Translations under genes and position numbers: made by a program
Source of the DNA: Rhodobacterales bacterium
Lineage (GTDB): Bacteria; Myxococcota_A; UBA796; GCA-2862545
Direction of reading: 5' to 3'
Assembly (NCBI GenBank): GCA_009936995.1
Contig: JAACDH010000182.1
Location: forward strand, 1 to 42,320
Length of the DNA: 42,320 nucleotides
Notes under the pieces: model-generated
What the model was told of the DNA's origin: nothing
Databases searched by the model: none
The model's input: only the letters and a program-made list of their open reading frames with translations
Shown here: piece by piece, positions 7,977 through 16,471 of the stretch
Layout of the letters: each line of letters opens with the position of its first letter
Numbering within the stretch: position 1 is the first letter of the stretch

Positions 7977-9030
7977 GGAGCGCCTCTCCGGTGATGTGTT
8001 TCCAGATGTGGTTGGCCAGCACGTGGGGGTTCTGCATGGCGTTCGCCGAGAACACTGCCGTTTGCTCTGAGATAATATCGCAGCCCACCTTGTTGTCGGT
8101 GGCAGGCCCGGTGACGGCCGCGGGCTCGATGCCGAAGCGGTCACGGAGCAGGGTGACTGCACCCCAAGAGCCCACGGGATCGGCCGCACAGAGCAACACG
8201 GCGCTGAAGGCCTCGCGCAGATCGGCGCTGTCGAGGATGGCGTCGACGCCGTACGGTCCTAGGATGCCGTCGCCGAGCTCAAGAACGATGAGATCGGGCC
8301 GGTCTTTCGCCAGGTTGGTGAGGATGGCCCGCGAGACCGCAGCCGACTCCACGCGGGTGGTGGTGACTACACCAAAGTCGGTGAAAACAACGCTTCTGGT
8401 GGCACCGGAGTCCTCCATGGACAGCACGTCGCGGCTCAAGCTGACCCCCGTCGCCTTGCCCGACACCACCTTCAACCCCTTTCGGGCGTAGATCTGAATC
8501 AACGCCGCAGCGGCGGCCGTCTTTCCGGAGTTCATCGAGGTGCCGGCGATGGCCACGACGGGAACGTCGTTCAGGTTGAGCTGGCCGTCCATTGGCTGGG
8601 CATTTCGTTGAATATTCGCGGGCACACCTACCCGTTGACCGATGACCGGGAAGGTGAGCACTTGGCCGATGACCTCGCAGCGGAAGGGCTCGCCCACTTC
8701 GGGGGCCGCGTCGTCGCAGATACCGAGCACGCCGCCTAGGTTGAGCAAATTGACCACGTCTCCGACCTTGAGACTGGTGGGGCAGTGTCCGGCAAACCCA
8801 AGGAGCGCCGCCCGATGTCCGAGCGCACCGGCGATCACGTCGCCCGGCTTGAGGGTAGACATCCGACCCGACACCAGCTCGAGCTTGTTGTAGCGACTCT
8901 TGGAGGTGAGGATGCGGACGGCGACCACGTCTCCTTTATTGCAAGGCAGCTTATCGCTGACGTGAACCCGACGCTCCAAGTGGCAGTTGCGGGTGACGGA
9001 GGCGATCTTATCGAGGATGAGGGCCCTCAT
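7966..9030 (-). CDS. DUF1611-like P-loop protein inside the arginine operon (candidate glutamate N-acyltransferase)
   Basis: The protein has 354 residues. Residues 1-150 form a beta-rich domain with two similar turns, LKPGDVIAGALG and LKVGDVVNLLNLGG. Residues 155-354 form a P-loop domain with Walker A GTSMNSGKT (163-171), then SGKATGVSLSRD, MEDSGATRSVVFTDFGV and IVLELGDGILGPYG. The order GTSxNSGKT, K-x-TG, DxGA, DFxD/G, E-x-x-DG is that of the C-terminal domain of DUF1611 proteins. One DUF1611 member, DgcN, is reported to use acetyl-CoA to N-acetylate D-glutamate. The ATG overlaps the argG stop (ATGA) and its end overlaps argC, so it belongs to the operon. No argA, argJ or GNAT gene is present to make N-acylglutamate, so that first step is an attractive but unproven role. 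A GTPase/ATPase or regulatory role is the alternative. Confidence 0.7.
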   Translation of the reverse strand: MRALILDKIASVTRNCHLERRVHVSDKLPCNKGDVVAVRILTSKSRYNKLELVSGRMSTLKPGDVIAGALGHRAALLGFAGHCPTSLKVGDVVNLLNLGGVLGICDDAAPEVGEPFRCEVIGQVLTFPVIGQRVGVPANIQRNAQPMDGQLNLNDVPVVAIAGTSMNSGKTAAAAALIQIYARKGLKVVSGKATGVSLSRDVLSMEDSGATRSVVFTDFGVVTTTRVESAAVSRAILTNLAKDRPDLIVLELGDGILGPYGVDAILDSADLREAFSAVLLCAADPVGSWGAVTLLRDRFGIEPAAVTGPATDNKVGCDIISEQTAVFSANAMQNPHVLANHIWKHITGEALHDL

Positions 9031-10229
9031 TGTTGGCCAGCCCGTTGGTGCCACACCACGGGGAGGGCGAACAAGCGGGCGAAGCCCTTGGCGTCTTCGG
9101 GGGTCCACTCGCCGACGGCCTCGCCGTAGACGGCGCGGCTGGCGCTGCGCAGACTGTACGGCGATGACACGCCTTCGACGAAGACATTGCCGGTTCGAAG
9201 GGTGAACTTAACCTCGCCGGTGACGCGGTTCTGGGAGCTCAACATCAGCGCCTCGATGTCGCGGCAGGCGGGCTCGAAGTACAGACCCTGGTGGACCATG
9301 TCGCCGTATTTTGGGCCCAAGGTCTCTTTCAGAGAGATCTGACGACCCGTGAGGCACAGCTTCTCGAGCTCGCGGTGGGTCTGGATGAGCACGGTGGCGG
9401 CGGGTGCCTCGAAGGCCACCCGACCCTTGACGCCGAGAACGGTCTCGCCGAGGTGAATGCCACGACCAACGCCGAATTCTGACGCCATATCGTCGAGTCT
9501 CTCGATCAACGCGACGGGACCGAGGGCCTGGCCATCGAGGGCCACGGGGATGCCCGCCTGGAAGGCGAATGTGTGGGAAGTAGTCTTGTTGATTCGGTCG
9601 TAGGCGCCCGAGGTGCGCACCCACTGCGCTTCGGGGATGGAGTGCGTGGTATCGGTGGTCTCGACGCCGCCGATAGTGGTTCCCCAAAGGCCACTGTTTA
9701 CCGAGTAATTTGTGGTCTTCGGGTCTACTTGAAAGCCGCGATCCGTGAGGAACTTCGTCTCTTCCTCGCGAGACGGTGCCAGATCGCGGATGGGGGCGAT
9801 CATCTTCAGGTCGGGGGCCATGGTAGACAGGGCCACTTCGAAGCGGACTTGGTCATTACCGGCGGCGGTGCAGCCATGGGCCACGGCGATAGCACCTTTT
9901 TCACGGGCCATTCGGGCGACCTCCGCAGCTTGCAGCGAGCGCTCGGCGCCGACACACAGCGGGTACAGGTTGCCACGGAGCACGTTGCCCATCACCAGGT
10001 ACTTGAGCACGGTATCGAAGAACGTCTGGCGAGCGTCGATGAGGTGGTGTTCGGTTGCTCCGAGCTCTTTGGAGCGGTCGGCGAGGACCTTGCGCTCGTC
10101 GTCGTCGAGGCCACCCACGTCGACAGTGACGGTGATTACGTTCCAGCCTTGTTCCACGAGGTACGGCACGCACCAAGAGGTGTCGAGTCCGCCGGAGTAG
10201 GCCAGGGCAACGGTTCCGAGATTAGACAT
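9027..10229 (-). CDS. argG: Argininosuccinate synthase
   Basis: The protein has 400 residues, the usual family length, and joins citrulline and aspartate with ATP to form argininosuccinate. It has the PP-loop ATP motif LAYSGGLDTSW (9-19), the AHGCTAAGNDQVRFE segment that binds citrulline and aspartate, and the conserved NYSVNSGLWG stretch. The ATG overlaps the end of argR by 8 bases and has AGGAAG upstream. It is the first enzyme gene of the operon although it catalyses a late step, which is also the order I recall from Bacteroidetes arginine operons. The next enzyme of the pathway, argininosuccinate lyase (argH), is not in this window. Confidence 0.96.
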   Translation of the reverse strand: MSNLGTVALAYSGGLDTSWCVPYLVEQGWNVITVTVDVGGLDDDERKVLADRSKELGATEHHLIDARQTFFDTVLKYLVMGNVLRGNLYPLCVGAERSLQAAEVARMAREKGAIAVAHGCTAAGNDQVRFEVALSTMAPDLKMIAPIRDLAPSREEETKFLTDRGFQVDPKTTNYSVNSGLWGTTIGGVETTDTTHSIPEAQWVRTSGAYDRINKTTSHTFAFQAGIPVALDGQALGPVALIERLDDMASEFGVGRGIHLGETVLGVKGRVAFEAPAATVLIQTHRELEKLCLTGRQISLKETLGPKYGDMVHQGLYFEPACRDIEALMLSSQNRVTGEVKFTLRTGNVFVEGVSSPYSLRSASRAVYGEAVGEWTPEDAKGFARLFALPVVWHQRAGQQ

Positions 10230-10686
10230 GGGAGGCTTCCTGTTGAAGTGCGTCGAGGGTGTGGGCCACGCGGCGCTGTTGAGCGCGGCCGATCGTGGCG
10301 ATGAAGATGGTGTCGTCACCTGCGATGGTTCCGACGATGTCGGCCAACTTGCGGGCGTCGATGGCGAGGGCGACCAGGGATGCGGCGCCAGCCCGGGTAT
10401 GCACGACCAACATGTGATCGCCCGCTGGGGACGAGCGGATGATTCGCGCGAACGATGGATCGAGCTGGGGACGTTGAACTTCCGTGGGCGCGGGCAGCTG
10501 ATAGGTGCCCTCGCGCTTGAGGGCTCCGAGTGCGGATAAGTAACGACTAACGCTGGATTGCGTAACATCGTGTCCGCGCTCGCGGAGCAACTTGACCAGC
10601 GAAGACTGACTAGTGACCCGACGGCGGTTCAGCCATTGGCGGAGCAGTCGGAGGCGCGCATCTCGTTGGTGTTGTTCGGCTGGCAT
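10222..10686 (-). CDS. argR: Arginine repressor ArgR
   Basis: The protein has 154 residues, the normal ArgR length. The N-terminal winged helix-turn-helix includes TQSSVSRYL (42-50) as recognition helix. The C-terminal oligomerisation and arginine-binding domain has the signature GTIAGDDT (119-126), whose Asp pair contacts the guanidino group of arginine. It is the first gene of the operon and ends inside argG, so the repressor is probably made with the enzymes it controls. A perfect inverted repeat 20-49 bases before its ATG is the likely operator, which would give autoregulation. Confidence 0.94.
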   Translation of the reverse strand: MPAEQHQRDARLRLLRQWLNRRRVTSQSSLVKLLRERGHDVTQSSVSRYLSALGALKREGTYQLPAPTEVQRPQLDPSFARIIRSSPAGDHMLVVHTRAGAASLVALAIDARKLADIVGTIAGDDTIFIATIGRAQQRRVAHTLDALQQEASHV

Positions 10687-10705
10687 CGTGCATCCCGGCT
10701 TCGGT

Positions 10706-10735
10706 CATGCGCATAACGATTTACTTATGCGCATG
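10706..10735. promoter_or_regulatory. Probable ArgR operator: paired palindromes upstream of argR
   Basis: Two perfect 11-base arms, CATGCGCATAA (10706-10716) and TTATGCGCATG (10725-10735), are separated by 8 bases. Each arm also contains the self-palindrome ATGCGCAT, and the two palindromes are 20 bp apart centre to centre, about two helical turns. ArgR hexamers bind pairs of about 18-bp ARG boxes at a similar spacing. On the minus strand the arms coincide with a possible -35 (TTGCAT) and a weak -10 (TATGCG), so binding could block the operon promoter. The base sequence is not the E. coli ARG-box consensus; the assignment rests on position and symmetry. Confidence 0.6.
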
Positions 10736-10793
10736 CAAGGCGTTGCAGCCGGAAATGAGGGGCCGTTCAGTCAACTGGGAGCCGCAGGATTGG

Positions 10794-12287
10794 CTAAGCG
10801 AGGGTCTGGTGAATGGAGAGCAACAGGGCATTCGCCTCGAAGGGCTTGGCCAGAAAACCGGTCTGCGGGGCGTTGAGGATTTCGTCGTCGACCAGCTGCA
10901 CCGAGTATCCAGAGCAAAACAGGATGGGTAGACCAGGCTTGATCTTGCGGATCTGTTTGGCTGCGTCGACACCACCCAACACGGGCATAAGCGTATCAAA
11001 AACAGCGATATCGTACGCACCGTTTTTCCGTTCGAACTCCTCGACCGCCTCTTGTCCATTCAGCACCGCCTGCACCTGATAGCCTGCGCTCTGGAGAATT
11101 CGAGTGATGAGGTGCAGCAGGGTGGGGTCGTCTTCGGCTAGAAGTACCGACGCGGAGCCGGCCAGGGGGCTGTCGGTGACCTCCTGCTCATCTAAGTTCT
11201 GATGTAGGGCTGACAACTTTGGAAGGAACATCGAAAAGCGAGAGCCAACACCCAGGGTGGACGTCACACGTATGTCGCCGTGGTGCTGGCGGGTGATGCC
11301 GTGCGCGGTCGCCAGCCCGAAGCCTGTACCCTTGGCTTTGGTGGTGAAGAAGGACTGAAATGCGTCGGCGAGCAACTCGGGAGCCATACCCTCGCCGTTG
11401 TCCGAGACTTCGATGCGAACGTACGGACCCTCTACACAAGCCAGCTCGCCTTTCTCGATCCAAAGGGCTTTGGCGGTGATTCGCAAGACGCCACCGTCGG
11501 GCATGGCTTCGATGGCGTTGATGCATAGGTTGAGCAGGGCCTGCTGGATCTGGGTTTCGTCGACATGAACCCGTGCCTCGGCGTCGATGTCGACCTCGAG
11601 GGTGATGTGCGCTGGTACCAGGTCTTTTAAGAGTGTTTGCAGGCCGTCGATGACCAGACCCACGGTGCACTGTTTGGGGCTGAGCGGTTGTTTTTTCGCC
11701 AACGACAGCAGCTTACCCGCCAGCGCGGCGCCTCGTTTGGCCGCTTGCTGAATGAGGTCGAGGTCTTCGAAGATCTCGGTGTCTGACGCAAGGTCTTCGA
11801 GGGCCATGGAGGTGGTCATCAGGATGGCGCCCAGCAAGTTGTTGAAGTCGTGGGCCACTCCGCCAGCTAGGCCTTTGATGGCTTTGAGGTGACGTGCGTG
11901 GGCTTGATCGGCTTCGATGACGCGGTGCTCGGTGAGGTCGACGATGGCTCCGATGATTCGGATGGGGGAGCCATTTGCATCGAAAAGCACCTCAGCGTTC
12001 TGATATACTTGCCGCACTTCGCCGTCTGGAAGGATGATTCGATAATCGAGTTTGTAAGGGTTGCGGCCGAACATGGCCACCCGATCCGCTTGACGAACTC
12101 TGTCGCGGTCGTCGGGATGGACGGCGTTCAGGGACGTGTCGTACAAGTCTTCTATGTCGGGGGTGAGACCAAAGATTCGGTAGGTGTTGGCGGACCAGAC
12201 GAGCTGGTTGTTGGCCAAGTCTAACGTCCAGGTTCCGGAGAGGGTCTCGTATTGATTTTTGGGTACGGTTGCTTTTAGCGCCCGCAC
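10794..12287 (-). CDS. Hybrid sensor histidine kinase (PAS-HisKA-HATPase-REC)
   Basis: The GTG start gives 497 residues. Order of domains: a PAS domain (about 15-120, with NQLVWSANTYRIFG and the following HPDDRDRV and PDGEVR motifs), a HisKA helix with H-box GLAGGVAHDFNNLL (His146), an HATPase domain (N-box NLCINAIEA with Asn257, G1 VSDNGEGM, G2 GTGFGLATAHG), and a C-terminal receiver domain with phospho-acceptor Asp431 in VFDTLMP and Lys481 in FLAKPF. There are no membrane segments, so it should sense a cytoplasmic signal. The only canonical start (GTG, 12287) cuts off an open, helix-forming stretch of 25 codons. An ATT at 12362 with GGGAG upstream is a better-placed start (see findings). 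No DNA-binding response regulator lies next to it. Confidence 0.93.
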   Translation of the reverse strand: MRALKATVPKNQYETLSGTWTLDLANNQLVWSANTYRIFGLTPDIEDLYDTSLNAVHPDDRDRVRQADRVAMFGRNPYKLDYRIILPDGEVRQVYQNAEVLFDANGSPIRIIGAIVDLTEHRVIEADQAHARHLKAIKGLAGGVAHDFNNLLGAILMTTSMALEDLASDTEIFEDLDLIQQAAKRGAALAGKLLSLAKKQPLSPKQCTVGLVIDGLQTLLKDLVPAHITLEVDIDAEARVHVDETQIQQALLNLCINAIEAMPDGGVLRITAKALWIEKGELACVEGPYVRIEVSDNGEGMAPELLADAFQSFFTTKAKGTGFGLATAHGITRQHHGDIRVTSTLGVGSRFSMFLPKLSALHQNLDEQEVTDSPLAGSASVLLAEDDPTLLHLITRILQSAGYQVQAVLNGQEAVEEFERKNGAYDIAVFDTLMPVLGGVDAAKQIRKIKPGLPILFCSGYSVQLVDDEILNAPQTGFLAKPFEANALLLSIHQTLA

Positions 12288-12473
12288 TTCGCAGCTCAGC
12301 GCGAGTACATCAGCGCGCAGTCGCTCTGTTTCAGATAGATGAATGGTATCTTCAGAAGAAATGGTGGCTCCCAGACGGGTTCAATCTAGGTGAGTTTACG
12401 CTAAATCAAACGAAAAAAGCCACCGCAGACACCGTGAGGTCAGAAGTGGTTGTTGGTTGGGGGCAGAAAGTAT

Positions 12474-14270
12474 CTAGCGGCGAATACCGCGCATGTTCTG
12501 CTTGAGGATTTTCTTGCGAAGACGAATGCTGACGGGCGTGATCTCGACCCACTCGTCGTCGTCGATCCACTCAAGCGCGTTCTCGAGGGTGATTTTGCGA
12601 CAGGTGGTGAGGACCGTCTTCTCGTCGGCGCCCGACGACCGGATGTTGGTGAGCTGCTTGGCCTTGGCCGCGTTCACGTTGAGGTCGTTGCTCTTGGCGC
12701 TCTCGCCAATGATCATGCCCTCGTAGACCTCGACGCCAGCGCCGACGAACAGCGTGCCGCGTGGCTGGAGGTGGTACAGACCGTACGAAGAGGTCTTGCC
12801 GGTGCGGTCGGAGACTAGGCAGCCGTGCTTACGACGAGGGATGTCGGGGACCTTGGTGTCCCAGCCGTCGAAGAGTGCGTTCATGATGCCTTCGCCGCGG
12901 GTGTCAGTGAGCATCTGACCCCGGAAGCCAATGAGGCCGCGGGTGGGAATGCGGTAGACGAGGGCGGCGCGGCCCGATCCGTCTTGCTTGAGGTCGAGCA
13001 TGATGCCCTTACGTCCGGCCATGCGCTGGGTAATTGTGCCCACGGAGTCGTCGGGGACGTCGAGGTTGACTTCCTCGAAGGGCTCGAGGGTCTCGCCGTC
13101 GACTTCCTTGAAGACAACCTGGGGGCGAGACACGGACATCTCGAAACCCTCGCGGCGCATCTGCTCGAGGAGGATGGCGAGCTGCAGCTCGCCTCGACCG
13201 AACAGACGGAAGCTCTCGGAGGTTTCACCTGGCTCGAGTTTCAGCGACACATTGGAGAGCAGCTCTTTCTCGAGACGGTCGGCGATCTGACGCCCGGTGA
13301 GGAACTTGCCTTCGCGACCGGCCATGGGGCTGGTGTTGATGCTGATCGTCATGCCGATTGTGGGCTCGTCGACCGTGATCCGGGGCAGGGCAGCCGCGTC
13401 TTCGCCAGCGGAGATGGTATCGCCGACGGTGATGCCGTCGATGCCGGCTACGGCGACGATGTCGCCGGGAATGACCTCGACTTGCTCGTGGCGCTTGAGT
13501 CCACGCCAGTGGTACAGCATCTGCAATTTGACGCGCTTCTCGCCGTTCTCGCCGAACCACACGGCCTGTTGGCCCTTCTTGAGGGTGCCACCGCGAAGAC
13601 GACCGAGCGCCAGACGGCCCATGTAGGGGTCGCGGTCGAGGTTGGTGATCAAGAGCTGGGGCGGAGAGCCTTCGGGCGCGACGGGGGGCGGCGGCACGTA
13701 GGAGATGATGGTGTCGAGCAGGGGCTTGAGGTCGGTCATGGGGGCGTTGAGATCGAGGCCGCACAGGCCGTCGCGCGCGACGGCGTAGATGACCGGGAAC
13801 TCGAGAACGTCTTCGTCGGCGTCGAGGTCGATGAAGAGGTCGTAAATCTCTTGGAGGACCTCTTCGGCACGGGCGTCTTGGCGGTCGATCTTGTTGATGC
13901 ACACGAAGATCTTGAGGTCGTTCTCCATGGCCTTGCGGAGCACGAAGCGCGTCTGGGGAAGGGGGCCCTCGGCCGCGTCGACGATGAGCAGGGCGCCCTC
14001 GACCATGGAGAGCACGCGCTCGACCTCGCCACCGAAGTCGGCGTGTCCGGGGGTGTCCATGATGTTGATGCGCATGCCGCCGTAGTTGACAGCGGTGTTC
14101 TTCGAGGTGATCGTGATGCCGCGCTCGCGCTCGAGGTCGCCGGAGTCCATGACGCGTTCGACGGTCTCTTCGTGTTCTTGGAAGACATGGCACTGCTTGA
14201 GAAGACCATCCACTAGGGTAGTCTTACCGTGGTCAACGTGGGCGACGATGGCGATATTTCTGAAATACAC
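12474..14270 (-). CDS. typA: Ribosome-associated translational GTPase TypA/BipA
   Basis: The protein has 598 residues, the family length. It binds the 70S ribosome under stress or cold. GTPase motifs are AHVDHGKTT (10-18), [12 protein letters not shown] and NKIDRQDAR. The EF-G-like domains follow, and then the C-terminal domain specific to BipA ([28 protein letters not shown]). I chose the GTG at 14270 because AGGAG stands 5 bases before it and because it gives the usual start directly at the first strand (YFRNIAIV). An in-frame ATG at 14291 would add seven residues and has no ribosome site. It appears to be a single-gene unit. Confidence 0.95.
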   Translation of the reverse strand: MYFRNIAIVAHVDHGKTTLVDGLLKQCHVFQEHEETVERVMDSGDLERERGITITSKNTAVNYGGMRINIMDTPGHADFGGEVERVLSMVEGALLIVDAAEGPLPQTRFVLRKAMENDLKIFVCINKIDRQDARAEEVLQEIYDLFIDLDADEDVLEFPVIYAVARDGLCGLDLNAPMTDLKPLLDTIISYVPPPPVAPEGSPPQLLITNLDRDPYMGRLALGRLRGGTLKKGQQAVWFGENGEKRVKLQMLYHWRGLKRHEQVEVIPGDIVAVAGIDGITVGDTISAGEDAAALPRITVDEPTIGMTISINTSPMAGREGKFLTGRQIADRLEKELLSNVSLKLEPGETSESFRLFGRGELQLAILLEQMRREGFEMSVSRPQVVFKEVDGETLEPFEEVNLDVPDDSVGTITQRMAGRKGIMLDLKQDGSGRAALVYRIPTRGLIGFRGQMLTDTRGEGIMNALFDGWDTKVPDIPRRKHGCLVSDRTGKTSSYGLYHLQPRGTLFVGAGVEVYEGMIIGESAKSNDLNVNAAKAKQLTNIRSSGADEKTVLTTCRKITLENALEWIDDDEWVEITPVSIRLRKKILKQNMRGIRR

Positions 14271-14375
14271 GAGCGCTCCTGGGGCGGCCATCTGGGCCGC
14301 ACGGTGCGCTTGCTAACCCGGTAGGCTGGGGCTGTGCGATTTTCCTGTGGTCAGGAGGTTGTCCGTCTACGGGCG

Positions 14376-15794
14376 CTACTTCAGAACGAAGGGGTAGGTG
14401 ATGGCCTGTGGCGCGCCGGCATACGGCGGAAACGCGATGGCCCCGATGGCCGCGCCCAAGCAGGATTCTAAGTTGGAACCTTGGTATTCGGCTTGCCGGA
14501 CTGAGGCAGACGAGACGTTTCCGGTAGGCTGAAGTTCTATGCGGACGTCGATGCGCGGCGCGATGTTGCCGGACTTAAACATCGGCACGAAGCACTTCTT
14601 GACGCCCAGATTGTTGGACAACATCACGTGGAGCACGTCCATGGACACGCCAGAGGACGCAGGAGGGGCTACGGGTGCGGGGGCCGGTGCGGGTGCAGTC
14701 GCGGGGCGAGGTGCCGGAGCCGGCGCAGGTGCGCTGGAGGGGCTTGGGCTTGGCCGCGGACTGGGACTTGGACGTGGGCTTGGCCGCGGACTGGGAGCGG
14801 CCGCGGTTTCGACGTTTTCTTCGCCAGCGTCGGCGACACCATCTTCGCCGTCCGTGGGCTCTTCGCCATCTGTGGGCTCTTCGCCGTCTGTGGGCTCTTC
14901 GCCGTCTGTGGGCTCTTCGCCGTCTGTGGGCTCTTCGTCGGGTGCGTCGATCGCAGCGAGACTGGGACCGTCATCGCCTGTGGGGGCTGCCTCGGGGGCG
15001 TCGCCAAAGGAGATGGACTCTGCGTCTTGGAGCAGCGTGTAGGCCGCGTAGCGACCGCTGACCAGGATCAGCGCGAACGCCAAGGCCAACATGCCGGAGC
15101 CGACCACCGACGCGCCGGTGTAGGCGGCCTTCTGGCCTCGCCCGCCGCTGATCAGGATGAGCAGGGTGGTGAAACCGCCGCCGACCGACATCGCGATGCC
15201 TAGCCCCATCACGATGGTGGAGTAGAGGGGGTTGGGGATGTAGCTGGCCACGGCCAAGGTGACCGCACCGAACAGGCCTATGGCGCTGCCGAACATCGCC
15301 CAGGTGAGATCGCCGGAGGGATCGTACGCAGACACCGGGTTGGATGCGACGGGAGCCGGGGTAGGGGTGTGCATGGGCTTGGGCGCCGTCGAAGGCCTGT
15401 GCGCCATCATCGGCTTGGGGGCCTCGGGAGGCTTCGCCGTGACCGTGTCCATTGTGGACGGGCCGTCGGTGCGCCCCGTTGGGGGCATCGGTGTGCCGGG
15501 GAACACCTGAACGTCGTCTTTCGAGGACATCTCGGGCGGCCGGCCGGTCAGCGTTGCTTCGGGCTCGTCGTTTATGGGCGTGGTCGCAGGCCCCTCGGAA
15601 CGGGGCTTTGCCGGCGCCGGCGTCGGCGGAACGGCGGTGACCAGGGTGCGCTCTTCGGGATTGGCGCCCTCTTTAGGCTTGGGAATGAGCATGCGGTGGC
15701 CGCAGTTACGACAAGTGGCCCGATTCACTGGCTTGGTGAGCTTGTGGTCGGGGATCTTGTATACGGCTTGGCAATTGTCGCAGACGACTTTCAT
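14376..15794 (-). CDS. Zinc-ribbon / three-TM / AgmX-type C-terminal domain membrane protein
   Basis: The protein has 472 residues in four parts. Residues 1-35 are an MJ0042-type zinc ribbon with CxxC pairs at Cys5/Cys8 and Cys28/Cys31. A Pro/Thr-rich linker follows. Three membrane segments lie at about 164-186, 190-216 and 224-252. A low-complexity stretch has five repeats of the six-residue unit GEEPTD followed by a Pro-Ser and Pro-Ala tract (335-380). The last 90 residues are an AgmX/PglI TonB-like domain (LGVKKCFVPMFKSG, PRIDVRIEL, GNVSSASV, LESCLGAAI, YPFVLK). Three membrane passes place the ribbon in the cytoplasm and the AgmX domain in the periplasm. AgmX-type proteins of Myxococcus are linked to gliding motility and to Tol/Exb-like machines, but the role here is unknown. 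AGGTGG precedes the ATG. Confidence 0.85.
   Translation of the reverse strand: MKVVCDNCQAVYKIPDHKLTKPVNRATCRNCGHRMLIPKPKEGANPEERTLVTAVPPTPAPAKPRSEGPATTPINDEPEATLTGRPPEMSSKDDVQVFPGTPMPPTGRTDGPSTMDTVTAKPPEAPKPMMAHRPSTAPKPMHTPTPAPVASNPVSAYDPSGDLTWAMFGSAIGLFGAVTLAVASYIPNPLYSTIVMGLGIAMSVGGGFTTLLILISGGRGQKAAYTGASVVGSGMLALAFALILVSGRYAAYTLLQDAESISFGDAPEAAPTGDDGPSLAAIDAPDEEPTDGEEPTDGEEPTDGEEPTDGEEPTDGEDGVADAGEENVETAAAPSPRPSPRPSPSPRPSPSPSSAPAPAPAPRPATAPAPAPAPVAPPASSGVSMDVLHVMLSNNLGVKKCFVPMFKSGNIAPRIDVRIELQPTGNVSSASVRQAEYQGSNLESCLGAAIGAIAFPPYAGAPQAITYPFVLK
14842..14940. repeat. 18-bp tandem repeat (five full units plus half a unit)
   Basis: The unit TCTTCGCCGTCTGTGGGC begins at 14842 and is repeated at 14860, 14878, 14896 and 14914, followed by a partial copy. 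Three consecutive units are identical at every base, and the first two differ by one or two bases. It encodes the GEEPTD repeats of the zinc-ribbon/AgmX protein on the minus strand. The near identity points to recent expansion by slippage, so copy number may differ between strains. Confidence 0.95.
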
Positions 15795-15850
15795 CGCGGT
15801 TCCACCTAGAGAGATGCGCGGCGGAATTTAGTCCCTTAATCCACCATTCG

Positions 15851-16471
15851 TCAAGGCTCGCCGACAAAGGGCTTCATGGCTTTGTGGAACTCTAAACGGT
15901 CTACCATGTCGGAGAGGTAGTCCATCTTGTCGCTCTCCCAGACCAGAATGGGCGACGCGTCCCACCCGGACATCCAGTCTTCATAAAGACGGTTTAAACG
16001 GCGAAGATAGCTGACGGGAATGTTCTGCTCGCTCTCGCGGCCCCGTTGCTTGATGCGCTTGCGAATGGTGCGGACCGGGCAACGCAGGTAGATCATCAGG
16101 TCGGGTGGCCGCAGGGAATTCTTCATCGCTTGATATAGCTCTTGATAAGTTTCCCAGTCGCGTTTCGAGATTTGCCGGCCTTGATGCAAGGCTGTCGCAA
16201 AGATCTCTGCATCTTCGTAGATGGTTCGATCTTGTACGAGTACGCCGGGGCGCGCATCGAGGTCTTGGTGGAGGCGAAACTTCTTGGACAGAAACCACAT
16301 TTGACTGTGGAATGCCCACTCGTCCATGTCTTTGTAGAAGTCGTCCAGGTAAGGATTGTCGTCGTTGGGCTCGTAGACGGGCTGAAGGCCCCAGGTTTGT
16401 TCCATGTAGGACACCAGCGAGGTCTTACCGACGCCGATGTTGCCCGAGACAGCGATGAAGCGGTCGGCCAT
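15851..16471 (-). CDS. Deoxynucleoside kinase (dNK/dGK/dCK family)
   Basis: The protein has 206 residues and phosphorylates deoxynucleosides for salvage. It has the P-loop GNIGVGKTS (10-18), the YEPNDDNPYLDDFY substrate region, the catalytic/arginine motif QDRTIYEDAEIF (80-91; most family members have DRS), and a LID region rich in Arg near RTIRKRIKQRGRESE. It starts directly after the ceramidase gene (TAGATG), so the two are probably co-transcribed. This is an odd pairing with no known metabolic link. Which base it prefers cannot be told from the sequence. Confidence 0.92.
   Translation of the reverse strand: MADRFIAVSGNIGVGKTSLVSYMEQTWGLQPVYEPNDDNPYLDDFYKDMDEWAFHSQMWFLSKKFRLHQDLDARPGVLVQDRTIYEDAEIFATALHQGRQISKRDWETYQELYQAMKNSLRPPDLMIYLRCPVRTIRKRIKQRGRESEQNIPVSYLRRLNRLYEDWMSGWDASPILVWESDKMDYLSDMVDRLEFHKAMKPFVGEP

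Noticed and set aside
12405-12450. Possible terminator after typA: GC-rich stretch followed by TTTTTT on the minus strand
   Set aside because: I could not build a stable stem directly before the T-run, so it is not listed as a feature.
12825-14216. Long open frame on the + strand opposite typA (463 codons)
   Set aside because: It is composed of Val/Glu/Asp/Gly-rich sequence produced by the GC-rich third positions of typA and shows no domain.
14842-14940. Regular repeats as a possible CRISPR array
   Set aside because: The units are directly adjacent, with no spacers, and lie inside a coding frame.
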